Shown here: positions 53,385-62,840 of the stretch, piece after piece
Layout of the letters: every line of letters begins with the position of its first letter
How positions within the stretch are numbered: the stretch's first letter is position 1
From: Novosphingobium aquimarinum
Lineage (GTDB): Bacteria > Pseudomonadota > Alphaproteobacteria > Sphingomonadales > Sphingomonadaceae
Length of the DNA: 64,000 bases
Direction: 5' to 3'
NCBI RefSeq assembly: GCF_009746585.1
Contig: NZ_WRPO01000010.1
Span: forward strand, 62,001 to 126,000
Notes under the pieces: generated by a model
Seen by the model: only the letters and a program-made list of their open reading frames with translations
Database searches by the model: none
What the model was told of the DNA's origin: nothing
Program-made: the position numbers and the translations under genes

Positions 53385-54071
53385 TCAATTGGGCCGGTTC
53401 AGCTTCATCCGATCGGCGCTGGCATGATCGGCCTGTACAGACTGACCGTTCAGCACTCTGCGCAAGGTTCGCCGCATCAGGAACGGCTCGAACCACCGAC
53501 CAAACAGATATAGCACGGCAAAAATTCCCGAAAGGATGTAGGCGGGCTTCGGGGTGTGCTTGTCGGTACCCTCTTCTTTTTCGCGCTTCTTCTTTTCTGC
53601 CAGAGTTTCGGGGGCTGGCGCTCCGAGAAACTGGTCGATCGCGTTGAGCGGTCCCGGTTCCTTTTCTTTCTTCTTGTCCTTCGCCTTATCTTTTCCCTCC
53701 GCCGCTTTTTTCTCTTCGGCGTGGCGCTCGTAGTCGATGAGGAAGACGGTGGCCTGCGCAATCGCGAGGAACAGGAACGGCGCCAGGAACACCAGAAGGA
53801 GCGCAGGGCTGGTAAGCTTGTAGCGCAGGCGGGTGTTTCCCTGCTCCTGAACCACCCGAAGCGTCCCGCGGGAAAACGTGGCCAGCTTGTCCTGCGCGGC
53901 CGGGTTATCCTTGACGTAAGTCAGCGTATCGCCGTCGATCTCGACGTGAGTGCCAGCGGCATCCAGCAGCGGATCCAGCCGCAAAAAGGTATCTTTTGGC
54001 GTACGGGGAGGCTCGAGCGGAATGGATCCGCGTGCGGTCCAGATTCGATCGATGTAGGGCAAGTTCAGCAC
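53385..54071 (-). CDS. Unrecognised membrane protein with charged loop
   Basis: I do not recognise the family of this 228-residue protein. Residues 1-85 look soluble. A hydrophobic helix (about 87-112) is followed by a strongly Lys/Glu-rich loop (about 115-172, with KDKAKDKKKEKE and EKKKREKEE), then a second hydrophobic helix (about 177-196) and a basic tail. Such a loop is probably unstructured and may bind nucleic acid, lipid headgroups or a partner. The sterol-desaturase-family gene lies 120 bases upstream on the same strand. Start ATG at 54071. No function is proposed. Confidence 0.75.
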   Translation of the reverse strand: MLNLPYIDRIWTARGSIPLEPPRTPKDTFLRLDPLLDAAGTHVEIDGDTLTYVKDNPAAQDKLATFSRGTLRVVQEQGNTRLRYKLTSPALLLVFLAPFLFLAIAQATVFLIDYERHAEEKKAAEGKDKAKDKKKEKEPGPLNAIDQFLGAPAPETLAEKKKREKEEGTDKHTPKPAYILSGIFAVLYLFGRWFEPFLMRRTLRRVLNGQSVQADHASADRMKLNRPN

Positions 54072-54191
54072 TGGCGAAATGCTCCGACGATGGGCGAAGC
54101 CGCAAGTCTCCGCGCACCTGCTCGCATCGACGCGGAGCAGGAGAGCGAAAATTGCTCCACCAAAAAGCTTTTGTCTGGCTGGACGGCCCGA

Positions 54192-55184
54192 CTATTCTGC
54201 GGGGACTGCGCTCGGCCTGTCGAAGCGCTGACGCCACCAGTCCTTGGCGGTCGCGTATCCCTCGGTGAAGGGATAGACCATGGCCTCGCGGATCTGCATC
54301 CGGCGACCACCTTCCATCCCGAGGTGCTCGGCTTCACCATCGACGCACGTGCCGAAAATCCGGTCGAAGATGATCCAGGTCGCGCCAAAGTTGCTGCGGC
54401 TGGCTTCGTAGTCCTGCGAGTGGTGCACGCTGTGATGTTCCGTCGTATTGAACAGGAAGCGCCACCAGCGCGGCGTATTGAACCGCACATTGATGTGCTG
54501 ATACGTGCCGATCGCGAGGCCGAAGGTGCCCGCCAGAAGCGCTGCACGCGGCAGGAAGTCGAAGAAGCCGCCGATGCCGAGACCGATCAGGAAGAGTTCG
54601 ACCGGATTGCCGACCGCGCCCTTATTGATGTTCAACTGCGTGATGTAGTGGTGCGGCGCATGAGTCAGCCACAGCGGATGCCAATTGTGCATCCCGCGAT
54701 GCATCCAGTATTGACCGAAATCGAAGATCAACGAGATCAGCAGAGCCTGCACCAGCAGCGGCAGCGTCGTGAACCAGTTCAGCTTGTCCCAGTCGTACGA
54801 CTTCTGGACCCAGCCGATGATGGCGTCGGAGCCGATATAGACATCGACCATGCTCAGCAGGGTGTAGCCCAGACCGATATAGAACAGATCGGAGCACAGC
54901 TCCTTCCAGGTCAGCTGCCAGCTCTTGTGACGTGGATAGAGCAGCTCCATCCCGATCAGCAGGACCTTAAAACCGATGCCGATGATAATCGCGGTTTTCG
55001 CAGTGGCCAGGGAATTGGGCGCGTAATACCAGAACGCTATCAAGGCCAGGAGGGCTGCGGGTTGGAAAATCGTGAAGAAAAGCTTTCGAGCAGGTCCACC
55101 TTCGACCTTGGGAATATTCTCCCAGCCGACCGTAACCGGCGAATCTCCACCGATAATTCTTTTGCCAACGCGAACACCAGCCAT
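54192..55184 (-). CDS. Sterol desaturase / fatty acid hydroxylase family protein
   Basis: This 330-residue integral membrane di-iron enzyme has histidine clusters in family order: HRGMHNWHPLWLTHAPHH near residues 158-175, and EHHSVHHSQD near 250, with supporting His in between. Four or five membrane helices occupy the N-terminal half. Family members hydroxylate or desaturate lipids, sterols, carotenoids or alkylglycerols. Carotenoid or hopanoid modification would suit a sphingomonad, but no pathway gene is adjacent. The start at 55184 (MAGVRVGKR) is the first ATG. Confidence 0.88.
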   Translation of the reverse strand: MAGVRVGKRIIGGDSPVTVGWENIPKVEGGPARKLFFTIFQPAALLALIAFWYYAPNSLATAKTAIIIGIGFKVLLIGMELLYPRHKSWQLTWKELCSDLFYIGLGYTLLSMVDVYIGSDAIIGWVQKSYDWDKLNWFTTLPLLVQALLISLIFDFGQYWMHRGMHNWHPLWLTHAPHHYITQLNINKGAVGNPVELFLIGLGIGGFFDFLPRAALLAGTFGLAIGTYQHINVRFNTPRWWRFLFNTTEHHSVHHSQDYEASRSNFGATWIIFDRIFGTCVDGEAEHLGMEGGRRMQIREAMVYPFTEGYATAKDWWRQRFDRPSAVPAE

Positions 55185-55452
55185 CGTGTTACCTCGTTTT
55201 CAAATAGAGAAATGCCGGAAAGAGCCTGCGAGTACTGATTGCGCGAAAACCACCCTGCATAGTTGAAATCACGCGCTCTATTACGCCCGTGATCCAGCGC
55301 GCCGGGTCCGCTGTTGACCTGGTCTCTTACAGACTCTCCCGGCAGATTACGTCTTATCGCTGTATAGAATCGAATTACCCGGTATTAACGAAACGGTCAA
55401 GAGTAATAACTGGCTGCGAAGGGGTTTGCAGCGCTTCGGGTCAGCCAGCTTT

Positions 55453-57219
55453 TCAAGCGCCGGCGACGAACGCGCGCCAGCCGCCAAAATGGGTGATGTC
55501 CTTGGCCCCGATTGTCGCACGCGGTTCGGCAACGAAGCCCTTCACGCTGCTCCCATCGGCCAAAGTGACGGTGCCAATGGCCAGCGGCGCGGGCACTTCG
55601 GCAACGAAACTGCCAAAGGCCGCGACATCGAGTTCGTAGACTTCGACGGCAATCTTCGCGCCATCCTCGCTATGGACCAGTGCCGGCTTTGGCGGCGTGC
55701 TGTCAGCCATGGCATAGAGTCGATAGTTTTGCGCCGTTTCGAAAGCGCCGACGAATTGCGCCTCGCGCGAAGTCAGTTGCCAGTGCAGCGGCATGTCCTT
55801 GAGGTGCGCGCCGACGACGGCAAGCCTGACTCTTTCCATTTTGCCCTCCAGATCGAGCGACGGCGGGGCCGGCAGCTCTGCTTGTGCAAGATACGCTTCG
55901 GCGGCATCCATCAGCCCGGTGTCGGTGCTTGCGGGGCCGATCAGTGTGATGCCGAAACCGGTCCCGTTGGCGCGAACACCTGCCGGGACGGCAATCGCTG
56001 CCATGTCCAGCAGGTTCACGAAGTTGGTGTAGCGGCCAAGGTTGCTGTTGAGCGCGACCGGCGCGGCCAGCATTTCAGCGACGCGATAGGTCGTGCCGGT
56101 GGTGGGAAATGCGAGCATGTCCACCGATGCCCACATCTGCTCCGCCTGCCGCTGCAGTTCTGCGAGGCGGTAGATGCCACGAAACAGGTCGACCGCGCTG
56201 ATGTCCTTGCCTTGCGCCACGATGCCGCGCACGGTCTCGTCGATGGCTTCGGGTTGCCTTTCGAGCAGGTCACTGACCGCCGCAGTCCGTTCCGCCACCC
56301 ACGGCCCGTTGTAGAGCAGGCTTGCCGCCTCGTTGAGGAAATCGATGTCGATCTCGATTACGTCGGCTTGCGTCGCGAGCCGTTCCAGCGCGCGCTCATA
56401 GAGATATTCCGCCTGGCTATCGCCAAACCAGACGCGTTGCGCCGGTTTCGGCACACCGATCCGAGCCGGATTGAGCGCCGTATCATGCATCGCCCTGGAA
56501 AACGCATCGTCCGCGTCGAACCCGGCGATAACCTGATCGACCAGGCGCGCATCCGCGACCGTATCGGTAAAGACGCTGATGCAGTCCTGCGAGCGACAGG
56601 CCGGAACCAGTCCCTTGGAGCTCCAGCGCCCCTTGGTCGGCTTAAACCCGATGAGATGCTGGAACGCTGCGGGCACCCTGCCCGATCCCGCCGTATCCGT
56701 CCCCAAGGCAAAAGCGACCAGTCCGGCTGCCACCGCGACTGACGAGCCGGCGCTCGATCCGCCGCTGACATAGGCGAGGTTGTAGGCATTGCGCGGGATC
56801 CCGTAGGGACTGCGCGTGCCGTTCAATCCGGTGGCGAACTGATCGAGATTGGTCTTGCCGACGCAAATCGCGCCAGCCTCGAGCAATCGGGTGACGACAG
56901 TGGCCGTCTCCTGCGGCGTGTAGGCGAAAGCCGGACAGGCGGCGGTGGTATCCAGCCCGACGACGTCGATGTTGTCCTTCACCGCGAAAGGCACGCCGGC
57001 CAGCGGGAGCCGTTCGCCAGCGGCCACTCGCGCATCGACCGCACGCGCGGCGTCGCGCAACTGGTCGGGTGCCATGCGGCTGATCCAGATCTGCGGCTGC
57101 ACTTTGTCGTAAGCGTCGAGCCGAGCCAGCAGGTCTTCGACAATGGAAAGTGCGGTCTGGCTGCCATCAGTGACCGATTGCGCGAGTGCTTCCGCGCGCC
57201 AGCGACCCAGGTCGGTCAT
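55453..57219 (-). CDS. atzF: Allophanate hydrolase
   Basis: This 588-residue protein has an amidase-signature domain (about 1-440) and a C-terminal allophanate hydrolase domain (about 460-585). The catalytic triad is complete: Lys in PFAVKDNIDV near 75, cis-Ser in SGGSSAGSS near 150 and the nucleophile in TDTAGSGRVPA near 175. It splits allophanate to ammonia and CO2. Its ATG overlaps the carboxylase stop (ATGA); a 35-codon upstream extension is rejected. With the carboxylase and two DUF1989 proteins it completes the guanidine (or urea) route. The two-domain length matches AtzF. Confidence 0.93.
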   Translation of the reverse strand: MTDLGRWRAEALAQSVTDGSQTALSIVEDLLARLDAYDKVQPQIWISRMAPDQLRDAARAVDARVAAGERLPLAGVPFAVKDNIDVVGLDTTAACPAFAYTPQETATVVTRLLEAGAICVGKTNLDQFATGLNGTRSPYGIPRNAYNLAYVSGGSSAGSSVAVAAGLVAFALGTDTAGSGRVPAAFQHLIGFKPTKGRWSSKGLVPACRSQDCISVFTDTVADARLVDQVIAGFDADDAFSRAMHDTALNPARIGVPKPAQRVWFGDSQAEYLYERALERLATQADVIEIDIDFLNEAASLLYNGPWVAERTAAVSDLLERQPEAIDETVRGIVAQGKDISAVDLFRGIYRLAELQRQAEQMWASVDMLAFPTTGTTYRVAEMLAAPVALNSNLGRYTNFVNLLDMAAIAVPAGVRANGTGFGITLIGPASTDTGLMDAAEAYLAQAELPAPPSLDLEGKMERVRLAVVGAHLKDMPLHWQLTSREAQFVGAFETAQNYRLYAMADSTPPKPALVHSEDGAKIAVEVYELDVAAFGSFVAEVPAPLAIGTVTLADGSSVKGFVAEPRATIGAKDITHFGGWRAFVAGA

Positions 57220-60200
57220 GCGCGTTTGGTCAGCGCGAACAAGGGGGCCCCGCGATCGATCGCTTGCCGTTCGCGAACGTAAAGCGCGCTGATGTGTCCG
57301 GCACTCGGGCTTTCCAGGGCGCATTCCATTTTCATAGCCTCAATCACGGCGATGACATCTCCTGCTTCCACTTCATCCCCCTCGGATACGAGGAGCTTCC
57401 AGACGCTTCCGCCGAATGGCGCCTCGACGAGGTCCGCGCCGTCGGGCGCCTCGATGGCCGGACCAAGCGGCGCGCCCGCAGCGGAATCGTCGGTGAGTTC
57501 GGAGACCCGCACGAATTCGCCGTTGCGCCGCCATTCGTCACGCTCCGCGTCGAACGCGGCGCCGCGCATCTGTGCGAACCGATCGATCGAGTCCGCGTTC
57601 TCTGCCAAGAACGCACGGTAATCCGCCAAGCGGAATTCGGTGTGCTCCACCTCGATCGAGCGACGACCGGTCGGGAAGTCGCGCCGCCATTCTTCCAGCT
57701 CCTCTGCACTCACCGGGTAGAAGCGTATCTGGTCGAAAAAGCGCAGCAGCCACGGCTTGCCTTCCTTGAAGGCATCGGTCTGATGATAGGTGTTCCACAC
57801 CTGGATCGTGCGACCGAACAGCTGGTACCCGCCTGGCCCCTCCATGCCGTAAATGCACATGTAGGCGCCGCCGATGCCCACGACATTCGGCGGCGTCCAT
57901 GTGCGCGCCGGATTGTACTTGGTAGTGACGAGGCGGTGGCGCGGGTCGACCGGGGTCGCCACCGGCGCGCCCAGATAAACGTCGCCCAGACCGAGTACCA
58001 GGTACGTGGCGTCGAACACAATCTTCTCGACCGCATCGACATCCGGCAAACCATTGATGCGGCGAATGAATTCGATGTTGTCGGGACACCACGGCGCATC
58101 GTCGCGCACGGCGGCCATGTATTTCTCGATCGTCTCGGTCACGGCCGGATCGCGATAACTGAGTGGCAGGTGGACGATGCGCGAGGGGATGGTGAAATCC
58201 TCGAGATCGCCCAGCTCGTGCTCGGCGTCCATCAACGCGGCGAGCGCTCCAGCCTGATCCAGCACCTCACCGTCGAAGTGGAGCTGGAGCGAGCGGATGC
58301 CGGGAACGATGTCGATCACGCCGGACAGGTTCCGACCTTCGAGCACCGTCATCAGCGCATGGACGCGGATGCGCAGTTCGATGTCGAGCACGATCGGGCC
58401 GTATTCGACCAGGATGTTCCGGTCCCCCTGCTGGCGATAGACAGCGCGCGGGCGCAGGCCCTCGCCGGGGATGTCCGCAAGGATCGGAGACAAGTCCGCA
58501 ATCGCAGCCGGCGCGTCGGCAACAGTTCGGGCGCCGTACGCTTCCAGCGTCAATGGCGCGCGGTTGGCGGCTTGGGCCTCATCGATGCCGACGGGGACGA
58601 ACCGCAAGCGGTTGCCCGGCGCGAGTTGTCCGATCTTCCAGCGATCCGCGGCAATGACCACGAAGGGGCAGACGAAGCCGCCCAGCGAGGGCCCGTCCGG
58701 CCCTAAGATGATCGGCATGTCACCGGTAAAATCGACCGCGCCGATCGCATAGGGATTGTCGTGGATGTTGGAGGGGTGAAGGCCAGCCTCGCCGCCATCC
58801 CGGCGCGCCCACTCGGGCTTGGGGCCGATCAGGCGGACACCCGTCCGATTGCTGTTGTAGTGAACCTGCCACTCGGCATCGAGAATGGTCGCAATATCGG
58901 TTTCGGTGAAGAAATCGGGCGCGCCGTGCGGGCCGTAGAGCACGCGAAGCGTCCAAGTCTCCCCGAAGTCGGGGGCATCGGTAGCCGGATCGGGTTGGTC
59001 CGCGACGGTGCCCTGACCCAGATGCAAGGTATCGCCCGCGAGCAGACGCCGTGCGGCGTGACCGCCGAACTGGCCCAGATCGAACGTGCTGCAGCTGCCG
59101 AGGTAGGGAGGAATATCCAGCCCCCCCGCCACGAGGATATAACCGCGAATGCCGCCGCCCGAAACGCGACCGAGTGCAAGGGTCTGCCCGGCTGAGACAG
59201 CGAAGGGAACACCGCGCTGAACGGGCTCGCCATCGAGCGTGGCGCCGAAATCGGCGCCCATGAGGCACAGCCGCGCCGGTCCGGCGAATTGCAAGGTGGG
59301 GCCAGTGAAGATCACTTCGAGCCCGGCGGTTCCTTCAGGATTGCCAAGCCGACGATTGCCGAGACGGAACGAGCAATCGTCCATCGGCCCCGAAGGCGGG
59401 ACGCCGACCGACCACAGGCCCTGGCGCCCCGGCCAATCCTGCACCGTCGTTGCGGTGCCGCCCGAAATCACGCGGATACTGTCCGGAACGTAATCGACTC
59501 CGTCCAGCAGGCGCGTGGTCACCTGGCCCGAGACGAAGCGTTCGTCGCGCACCACGGCGCGCAGCCAGCGCAAGTTGGTCTCGATCCCATCGACGCGGCT
59601 CTCAGCCAGCGCGTCCTGCATGGCCGCGATCGCACCCTCGCGCGTCTCGGCATGCGTGATGAGCTTCGCGATCATCGGATCGTACCAGGCGCCGACCGTG
59701 CTGCCGGCCTCGCACCAGGTTTCCACCCGCATGCGCTCGGGAAAGGAAAGCGCGGTCAGCGTACCGGTCGTCGGTCGGTAGTCGAGGAACGGGTCCTCGG
59801 CATAAAGCCGCACTTGCACCGCGTGGCCGCGTGGTTCGGGCGGCGCACCATCCATGAATGCATAGTCGCCCGCTGCGCCACGGATCATCCATTCGACCAG
59901 ATCGATGCCCATGACTTCTTCGGTGACGCCATGCTCCACCTGAAGCCGGGTGTTCATTTCGAGGAAGTAGAACTGGTCCTGCTCGGCATCGAACAGGAAT
60001 TCCACGGTGCCCGCCGAGCGATACTGCGCAGCTTCGCCCAGGCGAACGGCGGCCGCGATCAGGGCGTTCCGGGACTTCTCGGATAAACGCGGTGCTGGCG
60101 CTTCCTCGACCACCTTCTGGTTGCGCCGCTGGAGCGAGCAGTCGCGCTCTCCGAGCGGCATGACCCGGCCCTTGCCGTCGCCGAAGATCTGCACTTCGAT

Positions 60201-60824
60201 ATGGCGGGCCCGCGCGATGTAGCGTTCGAGGAAGACGCCGGCATCGCCGAAGCTGCTTGCCCCCTGCCGCACCACGGTGGCGAAGCCATCGCGCACGGCG
60301 GCCTCGTTCTCGCAAATCCGCATGCCGATCCCGCCGCCGCCTGCGGTGGCTTTGAGAATGACCGGATAGCCGATCTCGTTCGCCGCTTGTGCTGCCGCAT
60401 CGACATCGGTCAGCAGCCCAGTACCGGGAGCGAGCGGCACACCCTGTTCGGCCGCCAGAGCACGCGCGCTATGCTTTAGTCCAAACGTGCGGATGCTGTC
60501 TGTATTTGGCCCCACAAAGACGATACCGGCCGCTTCGCAGGCTTCGGCAAATTCGGCGTTTTCGGCGAGGAAGCCGTAACCTGGGTGGATGAAACCGGCG
60601 TTCGTCTGCTTCGCGGCGGCGATGATGGCGGGGATGCTGAGATAGCTCTCGGCCGCCGGCGCGGGGCCGATGCAGATCGCTTCATCGGCCAACGAGACAT
60701 GAAGCGATTGCGTATCCGCTTCGGAATAGACAGCGATTGAACGCGCGCCCATTCTCCTCAGCGTGCGAATGATACGAGTGGCGATCGCTCCGCGATTGGC
60801 GACCAGTACTGTCATCGCGCTCAT
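57216..60824 (-). CDS. Biotin-dependent urea/guanidine carboxylase
   Basis: This 1202-residue single-chain carboxylase has a biotin carboxylase domain at about residues 1-450 (VANRGAIATRIIRTLRRMGA near the start, LKATAGGGGIGMRI near 160, FLEMNTRLQVEHG near 285). The middle holds KipA- and KipI-like carboxyltransferase domains (about 470-1090), and a C-terminal biotinyl domain carries the biotinylated Lys1165 in EAMKMEC. Enzymes of this architecture carboxylate urea to allophanate or guanidine to carboxyguanidine. The two DUF1989 genes directly upstream are the marker of guanidine carboxylase operons, whose product they deiminate to allophanate. Guanidine is therefore the preferred substrate. 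Four-base overlaps on both sides show one operon. Confidence 0.92.
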   Translation of the reverse strand: MSAMTVLVANRGAIATRIIRTLRRMGARSIAVYSEADTQSLHVSLADEAICIGPAPAAESYLSIPAIIAAAKQTNAGFIHPGYGFLAENAEFAEACEAAGIVFVGPNTDSIRTFGLKHSARALAAEQGVPLAPGTGLLTDVDAAAQAANEIGYPVILKATAGGGGIGMRICENEAAVRDGFATVVRQGASSFGDAGVFLERYIARARHIEVQIFGDGKGRVMPLGERDCSLQRRNQKVVEEAPAPRLSEKSRNALIAAAVRLGEAAQYRSAGTVEFLFDAEQDQFYFLEMNTRLQVEHGVTEEVMGIDLVEWMIRGAAGDYAFMDGAPPEPRGHAVQVRLYAEDPFLDYRPTTGTLTALSFPERMRVETWCEAGSTVGAWYDPMIAKLITHAETREGAIAAMQDALAESRVDGIETNLRWLRAVVRDERFVSGQVTTRLLDGVDYVPDSIRVISGGTATTVQDWPGRQGLWSVGVPPSGPMDDCSFRLGNRRLGNPEGTAGLEVIFTGPTLQFAGPARLCLMGADFGATLDGEPVQRGVPFAVSAGQTLALGRVSGGGIRGYILVAGGLDIPPYLGSCSTFDLGQFGGHAARRLLAGDTLHLGQGTVADQPDPATDAPDFGETWTLRVLYGPHGAPDFFTETDIATILDAEWQVHYNSNRTGVRLIGPKPEWARRDGGEAGLHPSNIHDNPYAIGAVDFTGDMPIILGPDGPSLGGFVCPFVVIAADRWKIGQLAPGNRLRFVPVGIDEAQAANRAPLTLEAYGARTVADAPAAIADLSPILADIPGEGLRPRAVYRQQGDRNILVEYGPIVLDIELRIRVHALMTVLEGRNLSGVIDIVPGIRSLQLHFDGEVLDQAGALAALMDAEHELGDLEDFTIPSRIVHLPLSYRDPAVTETIEKYMAAVRDDAPWCPDNIEFIRRINGLPDVDAVEKIVFDATYLVLGLGDVYLGAPVATPVDPRHRLVTTKYNPARTWTPPNVVGIGGAYMCIYGMEGPGGYQLFGRTIQVWNTYHQTDAFKEGKPWLLRFFDQIRFYPVSAEELEEWRRDFPTGRRSIEVEHTEFRLADYRAFLAENADSIDRFAQMRGAAFDAERDEWRRNGEFVRVSELTDDSAAGAPLGPAIEAPDGADLVEAPFGGSVWKLLVSEGDEVEAGDVIAVIEAMKMECALESPSAGHISALYVRERQAIDRGAPLFALTKRA

Positions 60825-61456
60825 GCGGCGACGAGCATCCGAACCTGGGTCGGGTTAAAGGCGTTGCAGGGATTGTTGATCTGCGGGCAGTTCGAGACGA
60901 CCACGATCACGTCCATGTCCGCGCGCAAGTCGACCGTCAGACCGGGCGCGGAAATGCCATCGACGATACCGAGCGAGCCATCTTCCTCGACCGGCACGTT
61001 CATGAAGAAGTTGATGTTGGGAACGATGTCCCGCTTGCCCCTGCCTTGCGCCAGATTGGCTTCGAGAAAGTTCTCCACGCAGGCGTGCTGCGACTTGGTG
61101 TGGTGGCCGTAGCGCAAGGTGTTCGACTCGCACGAACAAGCGCCGCCGATGGTATCGTGATAGTCGACGGAGGTGCCGACGATGGTCATCATCGCCCTGC
61201 CCTCGTTCGAGCGCAGCACGGTTCCGTCGCGCAGGAAGAGGTTGCCTTGCGCGGAAACGGTGTCCTGCGCGCTGTAGCGCTCGCTATCGTCGCTGGCGCT
61301 ATACAGCAGGAAATCGACCGCCTGATTGCCTTCGAGATCGACGATGCGCAGCGTTTGCCCTGTGTTCACGCGATGCACCCAGGGGGCGCGGGCCGGCACG
61401 ATTTCGTCGTGGACGATGGCGCCGGAAAGGCCCCCGGTTGCCGGATCAGCAGTCAT
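60821..61456 (-). CDS. DUF1989 protein, carboxyguanidine deiminase subunit (UAAP2-type)
   Basis: This 211-residue DUF1989 protein was formerly called urea carboxylase-associated protein 2. DUF1989 pairs have been identified as the CgdAB carboxyguanidine deiminase, which yields allophanate and ammonia. Typical blocks are VDLEGNQAVDFLLYS near 45, SERYSAQDTVSAQGN near 65, GGACSCESNTLRYG near 118 and NFFMNVPVEEDGS near 155, with His and Cys residues in between likely to bind metal. The start at 61456 (MTADPATG) is the natural N-terminus. It overlaps the carboxylase gene by four bases. Which subunit letter applies is not clear from sequence. Confidence 0.88.
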   Translation of the reverse strand: MTADPATGGLSGAIVHDEIVPARAPWVHRVNTGQTLRIVDLEGNQAVDFLLYSASDDSERYSAQDTVSAQGNLFLRDGTVLRSNEGRAMMTIVGTSVDYHDTIGGACSCESNTLRYGHHTKSQHACVENFLEANLAQGRGKRDIVPNINFFMNVPVEEDGSLGIVDGISAPGLTVDLRADMDVIVVVSNCPQINNPCNAFNPTQVRMLVAA

Positions 61457-61476
61457 GGTGCGGGCAGCCTTTCTTA

Positions 61477-62313
61477 CTAGCGGCGGTTGTAGTCTTCGAC
61501 GTTCTCGTACGCCCGCAGTCCTTCGGGAGATGCGTTGCGGACGGGATCGTCTTGCGGCGTCACCTCGCCGCGCCAGGCAGTGATGCGCAGCGGCGAAATG
61601 CTCCATTCCTCGCGCGGGTCGAGAACATGCGGGCAGTTGGCGACGACGAAAATCACGTCCATCTCGGCCCGCAGGATCACCTTGCGGCCACGATCGAACG
61701 GTCCGACGTTTGGCACAATCGTACCATCAGGCGCGATCCGGGTCCCCTTGAAAAGGTTCACGCACGGGTGGACGTCGCGGCGCTGCAGTCCGTGCTTGCC
61801 GGCGCCGAGCAGAAGTCGGTCGCGACCATTGGGGAAGGCTCCACTGTTCCGGCCCTCGCCGTACTTGGCCGCGTTCGTGGCGGCATTAGACGTGCCGCAA
61901 AAGGCGTCGTGCGTCTCGCAATCGTCCTCGAGGATGCTCATCAGCACGCGGCCCATATCGGACAACAGCAGCTTGCCGGGACCGAGATAGGCATTCCACT
62001 GCACCTTGACCGTATCGGCGACATTGAGCCGCTCGACCGGCATTTCGGCATTGTAGATGTTGAGCGAGGCACACGCGTCGCCTTCGAGATCGATCAGGCG
62101 CAGGCGTGTGCCGCGCTTGAGGATCCGCGTCGCATAACCGCCCGCAGCCACGGTTTCTTCCCAAAGCAGATCCGCCGGATCGACGCCGGCAGGCAAGTCC
62201 GTTGCGACCGGCGGCAGCACCGGCATCGTATCAACGACGGTGCTACCCATCGACCGCGCATGTTCACGAGCGGAAAGCGGGTTCGCCAACGATCCGATGG
62301 GCATATCGCTCAC
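61477..62313 (-). CDS. DUF1989 protein, carboxyguanidine deiminase subunit (UAAP1-type)
   Basis: This 278-residue DUF1989 protein is the longer partner (UAAP1-type), with about 65 extra N-terminal residues. Blocks are RLIDLEGDACASLNIYNAEM near 75, ERLNVADTVKVQWN near 95, DCETHDAFCGTSNAATN near 130, VHPCVNLFKG near 180 and VVANCPHVLDP near 225. Together with the UAAP2-type protein it should form the heteromeric carboxyguanidine deiminase. The start is GTG at 62313 in a GTGA overlap with the CopG regulator; ATG three codons later is an alternative. The gap to the partner gene is 20 bases. Confidence 0.88.
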   Translation of the reverse strand: MSDMPIGSLANPLSAREHARSMGSTVVDTMPVLPPVATDLPAGVDPADLLWEETVAAGGYATRILKRGTRLRLIDLEGDACASLNIYNAEMPVERLNVADTVKVQWNAYLGPGKLLLSDMGRVLMSILEDDCETHDAFCGTSNAATNAAKYGEGRNSGAFPNGRDRLLLGAGKHGLQRRDVHPCVNLFKGTRIAPDGTIVPNVGPFDRGRKVILRAEMDVIFVVANCPHVLDPREEWSISPLRITAWRGEVTPQDDPVRNASPEGLRAYENVEDYNRR

Positions 62314-62828
62314 GCCGCGACGGGCTTTCCGGCTTTGCGCTTGGTCAGGCCCAGATCACCCTTGGCCGGGACCACATCTCCACCGCTTTGTTCGTGCAGC
62401 GGCGGCAGCAGCGCGGTGGTGGTCACGAGCTGAAGCTGGCGAACTCCGCGAATGCTGCGTAGCGCGTCGCACAATTCCTCGAGCCGAACGGCCGGTCCCT
62501 GTACCAGAAGCACTTCCATCGACTGGTCGTCCTCAAGGAAGACGTGCTGCGACGAAATCACTTCCTTGAGATAGTCGGTCTGCGTTTCCGCCAATTGCTG
62601 GCGTACTCCGCCCCGGTCACCCCGGTAGATCAGCGTGATCGTACCCGCCAGAGTCTCCTCGGGCCGGACGGTCGCCTCGTGCTCGGCCAGCGCATGCCGT
62701 ATCAGCTCGGCGATCAGTTGAGAGCGCGACGGCAAGCCGCGTTCTTCCACCATCATATCAAGTTTGCGGAACAGATCCGACGGCAAACTCATGCTGAGAC
62801 GGGCCAGGCTTGTAGGTTCGGATGCCAT
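62310..62828 (-). CDS. CopG/NikR-like ribbon-helix-helix regulator
   Basis: This 172-residue regulator has a ribbon-helix-helix at residues 8-50 (RLSMSLPSDLFRKLDMMVEE, SRSQLIAELIRHAL) and a NikR/ACT-like C-terminal domain. The nickel ligands of NikR are not kept: the HVHxDHxNC pattern reads HVFLEDDQS here, with one His and no Cys. It therefore probably senses an organic ligand such as guanidine rather than nickel. A tail of about 30 residues (SGGDVVPAKGDLGLTKRKAG) is extra. It lies between the ABC and enzyme genes and is translated with UAAP1 (GTGA). It replaces, within this window, the guanidine riboswitch often found at such operons. Confidence 0.85.
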   Translation of the reverse strand: MASEPTSLARLSMSLPSDLFRKLDMMVEERGLPSRSQLIAELIRHALAEHEATVRPEETLAGTITLIYRGDRGGVRQQLAETQTDYLKEVISSQHVFLEDDQSMEVLLVQGPAVRLEELCDALRSIRGVRQLQLVTTTALLPPLHEQSGGDVVPAKGDLGLTKRKAGKPVAA

Positions 62829-62840
62829 GGCAATTTCCTC

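Noticed and set aside
55453..60824. Plain urea carboxylase/allophanate hydrolase (urea amidolyase) reading
   Set aside because: The two DUF1989 genes in the same operon favour guanidine; urea is kept only as an alternative.
62310..62828. Call as nickel regulator NikR
   Set aside because: The metal-binding His/His/His/Cys set is not kept.
62829..62840. Guanidine riboswitch before the enzyme genes
   Set aside because: Only 12 bases separate the ABC and CopG genes and the downstream genes overlap or nearly touch, so any riboswitch would have to be beyond the right edge.
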